Under the pieces are notes generated by a model, which made no database searches, was not told where the DNA came from, and was given only the letters and a program-made list of their open reading frames with translations. From a virus: DNA of 42,167 nucleotides. The stretch spans positions 1 to 42,167 of IMG/VR virus record IMGVR_UViG_3300023088_000007. One strand, 5' to 3'. Made by a program: the position numbers and the translations under genes. Shown in pieces: positions 8,404-15,782 of the stretch. Numbering within the stretch: the stretch's first letter is position 1; every line of letters begins with the position of its first letter.

Positions 8404-9250
8404 GATGATCGCATCCTTTTGGTATGAAATCTTTTGGAATTATGCTGTTGTGAAACGTACAAAACCAATCGGCATTTTCAATCGGTCTGGAATAAGAGCA
8501 GCTTCTACAATTAACGTCGCAAGCAACTCCGTCAAAACAAATTGGCTGCATTTTGCACATCCCGCAAAGATAGTAATTTCGTTTTTCGCTAATCTTCTTC
8601 GGCGGCTCTTTCGCATCGAAGATTACAAACTGAGCCTTTTTGTAGGCATCTTCGGCAACATTCATATCAAGCGGAACCAATTCGAAATACCAATCAGAAT
8701 CATTTTTGTTTTCGCAAACGTATAAGATATTGTTGAACCTTAATCCTCTTCCATAAACGCTGTTTTGAATAAAGTGTTGTTCTTTTGTTTGACGCATTCC
8801 CTTTTTGTCAAGATCATTAAACGGCGAACCTGTCCCTGTTGTTTTGCATTCCAATCCGGTTGGTTCGGTGATTCCCCAAGATGGAGCAATAAAAACGCCG
8901 TCAACTGATCCCCCGAAATGCCCTTGAAGATCGCTAAATTTTAGTTGAAATCCGTTTTCGTCTAAACCATCGATGAATTGAAAACCAATTTTTTTCAACC
9001 AACTGCGAACACGAATTTCTAAACCATGTCCAACGCCAAACAATCTTAACATTCTTCCGGAATGTGTTTCGCGATGCATCCAACGAAAATGATAGAAAAG
9101 ATAGCGTAAGCATTCGTTACCTACAACAGATGCGCCAAGGTGCGAACGATAACCTTCGATGTTCGCGTTTTCAATTTCAGTATCGACGGCCTTCAACATT
9201 GCGTCTGCTATTTCGCGCAACATTTCTGGATTAGTCCAATCAACAATCAT
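8384..9250 (-). CDS. Cas4-like PD-(D/E)XK exonuclease
   Basis: A 288-residue nuclease of the Cas4/RecB family. The core reads GHGLE (about 74-78), HFGGSVDGVF with the catalytic Asp (about 117), GLECKT with the catalytic Glu-x-Lys (about 134-136) and a Q...Y helix EQHFIQNSVY. Cysteines occur at about 47 (NECLRYLFY) and in a C-terminal cluster (about 229, 232, 238, 244, 248, 251), consistent with an iron-sulfur cluster as in Cas4 and AddB-type enzymes. Such phage enzymes resect DNA ends for recombination; here it is next to the DUF669-like and Sak4-like genes. The Fe-S cluster is inferred, and which cysteines bind is uncertain. Confidence 0.85.
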   Translation of the reverse strand: MIVDWTNPEMLREIADAMLKAVDTEIENANIEGYRSHLGASVVGNECLRYLFYHFRWMHRETHSGRMLRLFGVGHGLEIRVRSWLKKIGFQFIDGLDENGFQLKFSDLQGHFGGSVDGVFIAPSWGITEPTGLECKTTGTGSPFNDLDKKGMRQTKEQHFIQNSVYGRGLRFNNILYVCENKNDSDWYFELVPLDMNVAEDAYKKAQFVIFDAKEPPKKISEKRNYYLCGMCKMQPICFDGVACDVNCRSCSYSRPIENADWFCTFHNSIIPKDFIPKGCDHHAPIQK

Positions 9251-9300
9251 GTTTTCACCAAAAAGTTGGGACAGAGTTGAAGACTAAAACTCTGCCCCTG

Positions 9301-9337
9301 TACGCTTGAAGAATTTCACCTTACGGTGACAAGCGTA
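9301..9337 (-). other. Nested hairpin between ssDNA-binding and Cas4-like genes
   Basis: An 8-bp perfect stem (9301-9308 with 9330-9337, TACGCTTG) encloses a second 5-bp stem (9316-9320 with 9325-9329). Read on the coding strand, the inner loop is GTAA, a GNRA tetraloop. It begins 5 bases after the stop of the ssDNA-binding gene. No T-tract follows directly on the leftward strand, so it is more likely an mRNA-stabilising or processing element, or a weak attenuator, than a standard terminator. Confidence 0.55.
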
Positions 9338-9341
9338 GTTT

Positions 9342-10001
9342 TCACTTCACCCAAGGGGGCGTTGCGCTCGCAGCCGGGGCCGCGAAGCCAGAAGCCCAAG
9401 GCGGCGCTCCAGCGGCGGGGGGAGCGGGTTGCCCGCCCCAAGGCGGTGCGGCGGCTCCAGCGGGCGGCTGTGTTCCTGCACCCCATGTTGCTGCACCCGG
9501 ATCAGCGGGCGGCGCTTGTGCGGCGGGCGCTCCCCATCCCGGTTGCGCGGGCGCTCCCTGTTGCGGTGCGGGTTGATTTCCGCCCTTGTTGGGGTTGATT
9601 GGCAGTGATCCATCGGGGCATTTGATTTGCTTCACTTCTGAATACTTCGGGTTATCCGTTTGCGGCCCGATAGTGCAAATCAATTTTCCGCCAAGCATTT
9701 GTTCACTTGTTGCAAGTTGCGGGCGTCCAATTGCGAACGCATACGCCGCTAATTGCTGAAGCGCAATACGTTTTGCAACTTCGCTTGGGTTGTAAATGTT
9801 GAGGCGATCAATTTGAGTCATACCCTTTAGATCGCCGTCAACGCAAGTCAAGTGAATTGCAAGATACCCGGCCCCCGGATTATCTTTCACTTGCTGTGGT
9901 TCAACTTTGGTAATTTCGAGCCTGTAATCCCCAAGCGGAAAACAAATGCTTCCCCCTTGTGTTGGATCGTATTGGAAGGCATCGAAGTTTAGAACTGTCA
10001 T
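9342..10001 (-). CDS. ssDNA-binding-like protein, DUF669 family
   Basis: A protein of 219 residues. The N-terminal 130 or so residues match the DUF669 pattern seen in phage recombination clusters: FPLGDYRLEITK, GYLAIHLTCVDGDLKGM, DRLNIYNPSEVAKRIALQQL, LGGKLICTIG. The remaining 90 or so are a disordered Pro/Ala/Gly/Gln linker ending PPWVK, much as in SSB tails but without the usual acidic tip. The start at 10001 has a good ribosome site (AAGGGAG). The frame continues upstream without a stop into the broken HNH gene, so an HNH fusion is possible. It probably coats ssDNA for the Sak4 and Cas4-like proteins; that is inference from family and neighbours. Confidence 0.8.
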   Translation of the reverse strand: MTVLNFDAFQYDPTQGGSICFPLGDYRLEITKVEPQQVKDNPGAGYLAIHLTCVDGDLKGMTQIDRLNIYNPSEVAKRIALQQLAAYAFAIGRPQLATSEQMLGGKLICTIGPQTDNPKYSEVKQIKCPDGSLPINPNKGGNQPAPQQGAPAQPGWGAPAAQAPPADPGAATWGAGTQPPAGAAAPPWGGQPAPPAAGAPPWASGFAAPAASATPPWVK

Positions 10002-10434
10002 GTTTACTCCCTTCAAATTTAGGTAGAAAATCGCGGCGCATAAAGTAAGTGGATTGTCTTTTAATGCGCCCAACGCTGCATTGCAATTGAAACACAAAAT
10101 TCCGCGAACTTTGTGCGTGCTGTGACAATGATCAACATTCCATCGTCTTTTACCTCCGGGTTCTTTTGCGCCGCAAATCGCGCATCGTTGACCTTGTGAT
10201 GCAAAAATTTTATCGAACTCTTCAATTGTCATTCCATTAAAGTTTCTGCAATTGGTATCTGCGAAACTTTAATGGATCACGTTCAATATGAAACCTTCTG
10301 TTTTCAATTGAACGGCGCTTCAGTCTTTCTGCATTAACGTCATAGTAAAACTTTTGGTAATCTCGTTTAGATTCCCAAATCTCAACTTCAATTTCAGTTC
10401 CGATCAAAGGCGCGTTGCTTTCAATTTCAATCAT
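10002..10434 (-). pseudogene. HNH endonuclease, endonuclease VII type (copy 4), frame-broken and fused to next gene
   Basis: The N-terminal half (65 residues, MIEIESNAPLIG to RRYQLQKL) stops at 10237. The C-terminal half continues in another frame: NGMTIEEFDKIF, CAICGAKEPGG, catalytic NVDHCH, KVRGILCFNCN. Removing one T from the run at 10239-10241 restores a single frame (QKL-NGMTIEEF) matching its four siblings. The catalytic residues are intact. Its own stop codon is missing: the frame runs through GVN into the ATG of the ssDNA-binding gene. The 5' end overlaps the Sak4 stop as ATGA. The break may be mutation, sequencing error, or a stop-restart (an ATG at 10232 lies within 5 bases of the stop). 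Confidence 0.75.
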
Positions 10435-11096
10435 GCGGCGGCTTTGATAAACAACTTTGTTAAGTTTGGTTCTTCAAGTTCATTCAAATTGCCGCCGCGA
10501 TCCTTCGCTGTCCACCAATCGGTATCATGTGTGTGAAATGCTTGGTAAACAACACCGGTTTCTGTTCGACCATGATGATGATGAAGAACCAAATCCCAAA
10601 AGTAAGGCAATGCGCTCATCAACTTTTCGGAAGGAATAACCGGGCAAGCTTTTTTGCCCAATCCGAATTCAACATATTGTTCCCAACAAATCAAAACAAC
10701 ATGGCGTCCCTTGCTATCGCGGAACGCTCGAATCAATTCATAAACAGAATCTTGCATTGCACCGTAAGCTTTGCGAGGGTCTTTTGTTTTTGTTTTTTCT
10801 TCTGCAAGAATCACTTGTGCCATTTCTGTTAGCGAATCAAGGAACAGAGTTTGAATGTGTCTTGCTTCGGCGCTTTTCATGAACCATGTAAAAGCTTCTT
10901 TCAGGTTCGCATAAGTGTTAATTGGAATATACGGAATGTTATCTCGCTTTAGCGATAGCAAACCGTTTTCGCCGGAAAAAATAAACGGTCCCGGCGCTGT
11001 GATCGCAAGGCGAGTCTTACCAACTCCAGATGGGCCATATACCAAAGTTTTGATTCCATCTTTGGCAGTTATTTTGCTTGTGCTGAAGACTTGCAA
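10431..11096 (-). CDS. Sak4-like RecA-fold ATPase (single-strand annealing)
   Basis: A 221-residue P-loop ATPase of the phage AAA_24 / Sak4 type. Walker A is VYGPSGVGKTRLA, about 20 residues in; Walker B is TLFLDSLTEM; HVVLICWEQ provides a sensor-like strand. Sak4 proteins are shortened RecA-like proteins that assist single-strand annealing, usually with an SSB; the DUF669-like gene lies just downstream, past the broken HNH gene. I chose TTG at 11096 because AAAGGGGG lies a few bases upstream; an earlier TTG at 11129 is less likely, and no ATG occurs before the Walker motif. The gene overlaps its upstream neighbour by 28 bases. Confidence 0.85.
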   Translation of the reverse strand: MQVFSTSKITAKDGIKTLVYGPSGVGKTRLAITAPGPFIFSGENGLLSLKRDNIPYIPINTYANLKEAFTWFMKSAEARHIQTLFLDSLTEMAQVILAEEKTKTKDPRKAYGAMQDSVYELIRAFRDSKGRHVVLICWEQYVEFGLGKKACPVIPSEKLMSALPYFWDLVLHHHHGRTETGVVYQAFHTHDTDWWTAKDRGGNLNELEEPNLTKLFIKAAA

Positions 11097-11299
11097 GGTT
11101 CCCCCTTTGGAGTAAGAACAATTGCACAAATACCGGCTTCAATGCCTGCCATTAAATCGCGGTACTCAATAGCACGTTGATGGCAATTGCTGCCTTTGAA
11201 AATGGCGCAACCGTCAAGTTCTTTTTTGCCTTGCACTCTTTTCCAAATCAGTACTGCCCATTCATCCGGGGCCGGATTTTGTTTCACTTCATATTCCAT
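11069..11299 (-). CDS. Small protein of unknown function
   Basis: A 76-residue protein (MEYEVKQNPAPDEWAVLIWK). It has three cysteines (DGCAIF, SNCHQR, EPCKSS) and a mixed alpha/beta composition. It overlaps both neighbours, the 11289-11708 gene by 11 bases and the Sak4 gene by 28, so it belongs to the same operon. No family is recognised. Confidence 0.6.
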   Translation of the reverse strand: MEYEVKQNPAPDEWAVLIWKRVQGKKELDGCAIFKGSNCHQRAIEYRDLMAGIEAGICAIVLTPKGEPCKSSAQAK

Positions 11300-11708
11300 T
11301 TCTGACTTCCTTTGGGGGAACGATTTCCAAACTTGGCTTTGCGGGTTTTATGGTCAAGCAACCATCGAAAAGTTTTTGGGTTTGCGAGTCTGCGTTTTTG
11401 TAGGCAGTTTCAGAAAGTTTCGGTTCCCATTTAACAAGAACATTTGCAACTTCGGGTAGCATAATTGCAATTAGAGCATTAACTTGCCCTTCTTTGTTGT
11501 TTAACTTGTAATCTAATTTTTTGGTTGCCTTTAATGCATAGCCGTTTGCAATTTCAATTGTTTCTGATCCCGCATCTTTATCAGCGCTGAACAGTTCCTT
11601 CACAAGTTCATCGCGCAATTTCGATTCAGCTTCCTTTGCTCTTTCAAGCATTTGCTTCATTTCAAACCAAACCGTTAGCTTGGCATATTGAGCGGCTGTT
11701 AGAGGCAT
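11289..11708 (-). CDS. Conserved phage protein near Sak4, first gene of replication operon
   Basis: A protein of 139 residues starting MPLTAAQYAKLTVWFEMKQML, with a long charged helix followed by IEIANGYALKATKKLDYKLN. Similar proteins often neighbour Sak4-like ATPases and Cas4-like nucleases in phages; function is unknown. The ATG at 11708 lies 7 bases from the -10 box of the leftward promoter, so the message is probably leaderless from this start. A longer frame begins with GTG at 11771, but that would start upstream of the promoter. It heads the operon running to the polymerase. Confidence 0.7.
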   Translation of the reverse strand: MPLTAAQYAKLTVWFEMKQMLERAKEAESKLRDELVKELFSADKDAGSETIEIANGYALKATKKLDYKLNNKEGQVNALIAIMLPEVANVLVKWEPKLSETAYKNADSQTQKLFDGCLTIKPAKPSLEIVPPKEVRNGI

Positions 11709-11715
11709 ACGGGCA

Positions 11716-11744
11716 AGCCTAGACGCCGAGGCCAAATCTGTCAA
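11716..11744 (-). promoter_or_regulatory. Leftward promoter of the replication operon (leaderless)
   Basis: On the leftward strand TTGACA (11739-11744) and TAGGCT (11716-11721) are separated by 17 bases, an excellent sigma70-type match. Only 7 bases lie between the -10 box and the ATG at 11708, which puts the expected transcription start at or one base before the initiation codon. Confidence 0.8.
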
Positions 11745-11752
11745 GAAAATTC

Positions 11753-11788
11753 TTTGCACAAAATTTTGCACTTGATTTTGCAGCGGGC
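11753..11788. promoter_or_regulatory. Three tandem 12-bp repeats, candidate operator
   Basis: TTTGCA occurs at 11753, 11765 and 11777, exactly 12 bases apart: TTTGCACAAAAT, TTTGCACTTGAT, TTTGCAGCGGGC. The array lies between the two divergent promoters and overlaps the rightward -35 box. Regular tandem repeats of about one helical turn are typical for ribbon-helix-helix repressors, and such a gene candidate starts at 11810. Confidence 0.65.
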
Positions 11789-11801
11789 ATGGTGCTAGGG
11801 T
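11772..11801 (+). promoter_or_regulatory. Rightward promoter of the RHH-HNH-primase operon (leaderless)
   Basis: TTGATT (11772-11777) and TAGGGT (11796-11801) are 18 bases apart; TGC directly before the -10 makes it an extended -10. The ATG at 11810 follows 8 bases later, so the transcript probably starts within two bases of the initiation codon. The third operator repeat overlaps its -35 box. Confidence 0.65.
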
Positions 11802-11809
11802 CGCATCTT

Positions 11810-11998
11810 ATGAAAAAACAGCCTTCGCCCGCATCATTGCGGCTTGACTTGCCGCCCGATGAAAATCTCATTCTCGAACAACTTCAATTAGCTTTGAAGG
11901 AACATTTGAAAGTCAATTATATTTCAAAGGCTTCAACTATTCGGTTTCTGATCCGAAACGGCAGCATACCTACAACTGAGCACACACAAAGCCGTTAA
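11810..11998 (+). CDS. Ribbon-helix-helix-like small DNA-binding protein
   Basis: A protein of 62 residues. The segment SLRLDLPPDENLILEQLQLALKE (a strand, then a helix) and SKASTIRFLIRNGS (second helix) fits the ribbon-helix-helix pattern of Arc/CopG-type regulators, which bind DNA as dimers on short tandem operators. It is the first gene after a divergent promoter pair that contains three 12-bp repeats, so autoregulation and control of the replication operon are plausible. ATG at 11810 is chosen over one at 11789, which lies upstream of the promoter -10. The fold assignment rests on pattern only. Confidence 0.55.
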   Translation: MKKQPSPASLRLDLPPDENLILEQLQLALKEHLKVNYISKASTIRFLIRNGSIPTTEHTQSR

Positions 11999-12011
11999 AG
12001 GATCGCTGAAA

Positions 12012-12506
12012 ATGCCTTGGACTAACGTTTTAACGAACGAAGATATTGCATTTGCGAAAAAATTGCAAAAACGTGCCCGCGAACGCAAATGGTACGCTGA
12101 TAACGCCGAAGCTGAAAAAGCGCGGCGCATAACTTATCGTTCGAATAATCCGGAAAAAGTTAAAGCCGCTTATAAAAAATGGTATGAAGCTAATCCAGAA
12201 AAGGCTCGCAAAGCTACAAACGATTGGTTAGCGAATAACAATGGAAAAAATAAAAATCGAACGTATAACATCAAATCAAAATATGGACTTACAAATGAAC
12301 AATGGACTGATTTATTTGTTCGTCAGGCTTGTTGCTGTGCAATTTGTGGAGTACATGAAACTAAGGTTTGGCACACAGACCATTGCCACAAAACGAATAA
12401 AGTTCGTGGAATATTGTGTGCAAGTTGCAATCCGGGGTTAGGAAGATTCAAAGATTCCATTGAAATAATGAAAGCGGCAATTGCTTATTTGGAGCGCATA
12501 AAATGA
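12012..12506 (+). CDS. HNH endonuclease, endonuclease VII type (copy 5)
   Basis: At 164 residues, the longest of the five. Its extended basic arm contains two spaced NPEK repeats (NNPEKVKAAYKKW, ANPEKARKATNDW), followed by KYGLTNEQWTDLF, CAICGVHETKVW, catalytic HTDHCH, KVRGILCASCN and AIAYLERIK. The loop between the first zinc pair and the active site is a few residues shorter than in the other copies. AAGGA lies upstream of the ATG, 13 bases after the RHH-like gene; the stop overlaps the primase start as ATGA. It is the only copy on the rightward strand, again next to a replication gene. Confidence 0.9.
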   Translation: MPWTNVLTNEDIAFAKKLQKRARERKWYADNAEAEKARRITYRSNNPEKVKAAYKKWYEANPEKARKATNDWLANNNGKNKNRTYNIKSKYGLTNEQWTDLFVRQACCCAICGVHETKVWHTDHCHKTNKVRGILCASCNPGLGRFKDSIEIMKAAIAYLERIK

Positions 12507-14806
12507 ATAATCTTTTGTGCGAACTTAAAAAATATCCAAATTTTGTTGTCTGTTACACCTTGGACAAAATACCATTGAATCCAGTAAATGGGGAACGAGC
12601 GGCGGTTAACGATTCTTCAACTTGGGGAACGTTTGAAATTGCATCGGCTTGCCTTGCTAAAGATTCACGGCTAACGTTGGGGTTCGTGTTGACTCCGAAC
12701 GACCCATACGTTTGTGTTGATCTGGATACCTACAAAACAACCGATCCAACAATCATTCAACGCCACAAAGAAATCTACGAAGCTTTGAATTCATATTCAG
12801 AGCTATCGCCGCATGGCGGCGTTCACATTTGGGTTAAAGGGAAGTTGAATGCTGGCAAAAAACTTTCCAAAGAATTCATTGAAGTCTATCCGTTTTCCCG
12901 TTACATAACCATAACAGGTGACGTTGTAAACCCGGCTCCGATTGTCGAACGACAAAACGAATTAGAAGCTTTGGTTGGGCATATTGAAACTGTTGTTGCC
13001 TCAAGTTGGGTTGGCGCGGCGCAAACGAAGACAGATGAAGAAATTTGCAAAATGGCCGCTGAAGCAAGCAACGGCAATTTATTTATGCGGCTATGGTATG
13101 GAGATTGGGCCGGAATGAATTACCCAAGCCAAAGCGAAGGCGATTTAGCATTTCTAAATATCGTTGCGTTTTACACAGACAACAAAGAACAAGTTGCGCG
13201 AATCTATTTCAACTCGCCATTGTTCCAGAATTCACCAAAGCGCAAACGCAAGGCTAGACCCGATTATTTGTTTCATGAAAAATATGGACTGATCACTAAG
13301 GCTTTTGATCAAAAGAATTACTTCCCTGAATTAGAAGCGATGGTTAAGGCTCATGTTGACGCTAAGGTTACTGAACAGCTTGCAACACCTATCCTAAAAG
13401 ATTTTGATATTAAAGATTCAATTCGCGAATCACTTCCGCAATTCATCAAAGAATCCTTGAATGAATTTTCTTTCGATGAACTTCCCCCCGGATTATTGGG
13501 CGATATTGCAGTTTTCATTTATCAAAATGCTGTTCGCCCCGTTAAAGAAATTGCAATCGCCGGGGCTATTGCTTATCTTGCTGGAATTGCCGGTAAAGCT
13601 TACAACATTTCGCGAACAGGCTTAAATCATTACATCGCTATATTGGCCCCAACGGCGGGCGGCAAGGAAGGCGCTGCCAGTGGAATGGAAATGCTAACCA
13701 ATGCAGTTCTTGAACTGTTGCCCGCTTTCGAACAATTCATCGGACCCGCTGAAATCGCAAGCCCGCAAGCTTTAATCAAACATCTTTCCGTTTCTTCTCC
13801 ATGCTTCTATTCGCACAAAGGCGAAATTGGATTTTGGATGCAAAAGTTAACATCGAAGTATGCGAAGGCTAACGAAACAGCACTTCGCGGTTTGCTGTTG
13901 GATTTGTATACCAAATCAGGTTATGGACAGGTGGTTAGAGGATCAATCTATTCTGACAAAACAAAAGACGTTCATGCAATTAAGGCTCCATCTTTCACTT
14001 TGATTGGCGATGCAACTCCGGATACATTTTATCGTGCATTGGATGAAGAAAATATCGAAGAAGGCTTGGTTGCGCGATTCACAGTTGTTGAAGCATCCGG
14101 GGATCGGGTTCCGCATAATGAATTGCATGGACAAATTAAGCCCGATAAAAAAATGACTCACATTATCGCGGGGATCGCAAGGCGAGCGCTACAACTTGCA
14201 CAAATGAACAATGTAATTAACATTGACGAAACCCCAGAAGCACACGAAGAACACATGCGGTTCAGTGAACAATGTTACGAAATCACTTTGAAGAATAGGG
14301 AATCAGCCGAAGGCAAGTTATATTCGCGGGCGCATCTTCGCCTGTTGCGGCTCGCTGGATTGATTGCTGTAGGTATCAATCCCGACAATCCTGTTATGAC
14401 CCTTGAATGTGTTCAATGGGCGAAGCGTTTTATTGTGTACGGAATTTCTTGCGTTGTTACTAGATTTGAAACGGGGCGGGTTGGGGATGTGAATTATTCA
14501 ATTGAACAGCGTATGGCAATAATGAACGTGTTGAAGCGTTACATAAAAGAAGGATACAAACCTGCGTATGGCAAAACATATCAGATTGATGAAGCGATGT
14601 ATAACGCCAAGATCACAACCAATAAGTACATTCAAGCAAATGTAATTCATCATTCAGCGTTTCGGAAAGATCACCATTCTAATCAAGCGTTCAAACAAAT
14701 GATTCAAGAGTACGTTGACAATGGGATTCTTGAACGGATTGATCTTTCTCGAATAAAAGACTCGCCCCGGCGTGGAATCGCCTATTACGTTCGGGACGTG
14801 TTCTGA
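12503..14806 (+). CDS. Primase-polymerase / helicase fusion
   Basis: A 767-residue replication protein. The N-terminal domain shows archaeo-eukaryotic primase motifs: VCVDLD (Asp about 73 and 75), SPHGGVHIW (about 102-110) and SRYITITGD (about 132-140). A middle segment, LWYGDWAGMNYPSQSEGD, resembles the linker domain of NrS-1-type primase-polymerases. The C-terminal half is a DUF3987-like helicase ATPase with a P-loop variant APTAGGKEG (about 382-390), where the usual Ser/Thr after Lys is Glu, and a likely Walker B region near FTLIGDATPD. It would prime and open DNA for the family B polymerase of the divergent operon. It starts by ATGA overlap with the HNH gene. Confidence 0.85.
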   Translation: MNNLLCELKKYPNFVVCYTLDKIPLNPVNGERAAVNDSSTWGTFEIASACLAKDSRLTLGFVLTPNDPYVCVDLDTYKTTDPTIIQRHKEIYEALNSYSELSPHGGVHIWVKGKLNAGKKLSKEFIEVYPFSRYITITGDVVNPAPIVERQNELEALVGHIETVVASSWVGAAQTKTDEEICKMAAEASNGNLFMRLWYGDWAGMNYPSQSEGDLAFLNIVAFYTDNKEQVARIYFNSPLFQNSPKRKRKARPDYLFHEKYGLITKAFDQKNYFPELEAMVKAHVDAKVTEQLATPILKDFDIKDSIRESLPQFIKESLNEFSFDELPPGLLGDIAVFIYQNAVRPVKEIAIAGAIAYLAGIAGKAYNISRTGLNHYIAILAPTAGGKEGAASGMEMLTNAVLELLPAFEQFIGPAEIASPQALIKHLSVSSPCFYSHKGEIGFWMQKLTSKYAKANETALRGLLLDLYTKSGYGQVVRGSIYSDKTKDVHAIKAPSFTLIGDATPDTFYRALDEENIEEGLVARFTVVEASGDRVPHNELHGQIKPDKKMTHIIAGIARRALQLAQMNNVINIDETPEAHEEHMRFSEQCYEITLKNRESAEGKLYSRAHLRLLRLAGLIAVGINPDNPVMTLECVQWAKRFIVYGISCVVTRFETGRVGDVNYSIEQRMAIMNVLKRYIKEGYKPAYGKTYQIDEAMYNAKITTNKYIQANVIHHSAFRKDHHSNQAFKQMIQEYVDNGILERIDLSRIKDSPRRGIAYYVRDVF

Positions 14807-14823
14807 AGATATACAATTGGGAT

Positions 14824-15057
14824 TTACGTACTTGACTCCCGTTTCCTTGATTCCGCATCTTCTTTAGTATTACCAAACGGGCGATTAGAAATATTTGGCG
14901 TACTTATTTCAACAATGCGTTGATGGATCAACGGCATAAATTGCGCCATTGGAATCAAATTGGATTCAGTTGCACAACTTGGACAACGAATTGCCGAATC
15001 AATGAAGCATTGACAGTTTTCACACCAAAAAGCTTCATCCAAATGAATGTGGATCAT
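14824..15057 (-). CDS. Small zinc-ribbon protein
   Basis: A 77-residue protein with CENC and CPSC pairs about 14 residues apart (FWCENCQCF, IRCPSCATE), the layout of a zinc ribbon. The remainder is polar. It overlaps the upstream gene at 15054-15057 by 4 bases (ATGA) and converges with the primase gene across a 17-base gap that has no clear terminator. Function unknown; possibly nucleic-acid or protein binding. Confidence 0.65.
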   Translation of the reverse strand: MIHIHLDEAFWCENCQCFIDSAIRCPSCATESNLIPMAQFMPLIHQRIVEISTPNISNRPFGNTKEDAESRKRESST

Positions 15058-15617
15058 TTCCCTTCCTCCGCTCTGCGTCTGTTCTTGATCGCAACTTCAG
15101 CTTGAATCTTCTTTTGCAATTGTAATCTCTTTGGTAGAGATTTCCAAATCGCTTCGGTTAATCCGTAAAATTCCAAGATTACGCTCAAAGGTTGGTGAAC
15201 TGCATTGCCGCGAAGCTTGCGCGGCTCGCCTTCATTGTATTGCAATTCAATCAAGGTTGCATCGATTTGTTCTTGCGTTGCGAGCATTTCAGTAAGGTAA
15301 GCGTTGGGGTTTGCCGCTTCATCTTTCTGGCGTCTGTAGCCTTCCAGCTTTTCGCGTAACCAAACAAGCTTATCGAACGCGGCGCTTTTTCGTTGAACTG
15401 GTTTCGGCTCTGGATTATGCCAGATGGTCAACGATCCATCTTTGTTCTTGTGGCATTGTAGGTAAATGCCGAATTGAGTATTCAATGCGGACACACTGCG
15501 GCGAATCCACATTTCTTCCCAAAGCTTAACTGTATCGCTGGAAAGACTCCATGATTCGCATGGCGGCATTCGATGCAATTGAAGCGCTCTAAATTGTGTT
15601 GATCGCGGAATGTTCAT
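15054..15617 (-). CDS. Protein of unknown function
   Basis: A 187-residue protein starting MNIPRSTQFRALQLHRMPP. The start at 15617 is preceded by GAGGG, five bases upstream; a longer frame from 15782 would begin in the promoter and overlap the small gene upstream. The N-terminal half is mixed; the C-terminal half is helical and charged (KLVWLREKLEGYRRQKDEA, then KSLPKRLQLQKKIQAEVA). No family recognised. It lies in the short leftward operon that flanks the origin-like region. Confidence 0.65.
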   Translation of the reverse strand: MNIPRSTQFRALQLHRMPPCESWSLSSDTVKLWEEMWIRRSVSALNTQFGIYLQCHKNKDGSLTIWHNPEPKPVQRKSAAFDKLVWLREKLEGYRRQKDEAANPNAYLTEMLATQEQIDATLIELQYNEGEPRKLRGNAVHQPLSVILEFYGLTEAIWKSLPKRLQLQKKIQAEVAIKNRRRAEEGK

Positions 15618-15624
15618 TGTTCCC

Positions 15625-15741
15625 TCAAGAATGCTCCAGCTTGGCACATGCCTTGCGCTTGCGTTCGTAGAATATACGCTCGTTGTGTTGTGCAATGCGA
15701 ATCGCTTCGGCTCTTTCGAATGCTTTTCGGTACTTGTCCAT
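15625..15741 (-). CDS. Very small basic protein (38 residues)
   Basis: An open frame of 38 codons, MDKYRKAFERAEAIRIAQHN to KACAKLEHS, begins 11 bases after a good leftward promoter and ends 7 bases before the next gene. It is highly charged and helical. Codon pattern and placement favour a real gene over a chance frame; a longer alternative in another frame across the same bases looks like a shadow. Confidence 0.55.
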   Translation of the reverse strand: MDKYRKAFERAEAIRIAQHNERIFYERKRKACAKLEHS

Positions 15742-15752
15742 AAGAAACGTTG

Positions 15753-15782
15753 ACTATAAACCATGTAAAGCTGGCTTGTCAA
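15753..15782 (-). promoter_or_regulatory. Leftward promoter of the 15741-14824 operon
   Basis: TTGACA (15777-15782) and TATAGT (15753-15758) on the leftward strand are 18 bases apart. The ATG at 15741 lies 11 bases beyond the -10 box, leaving a predicted leader of only about 5 bases and no room for a ribosome site. Confidence 0.7.

Noticed and set aside
8384-9250. Cas4-like gene as evidence of a CRISPR adaptation system
   Set aside because: No cas1, cas2 or array is present; Cas4-like nucleases next to Sak4 and DUF669 genes are normal parts of phage recombination modules.
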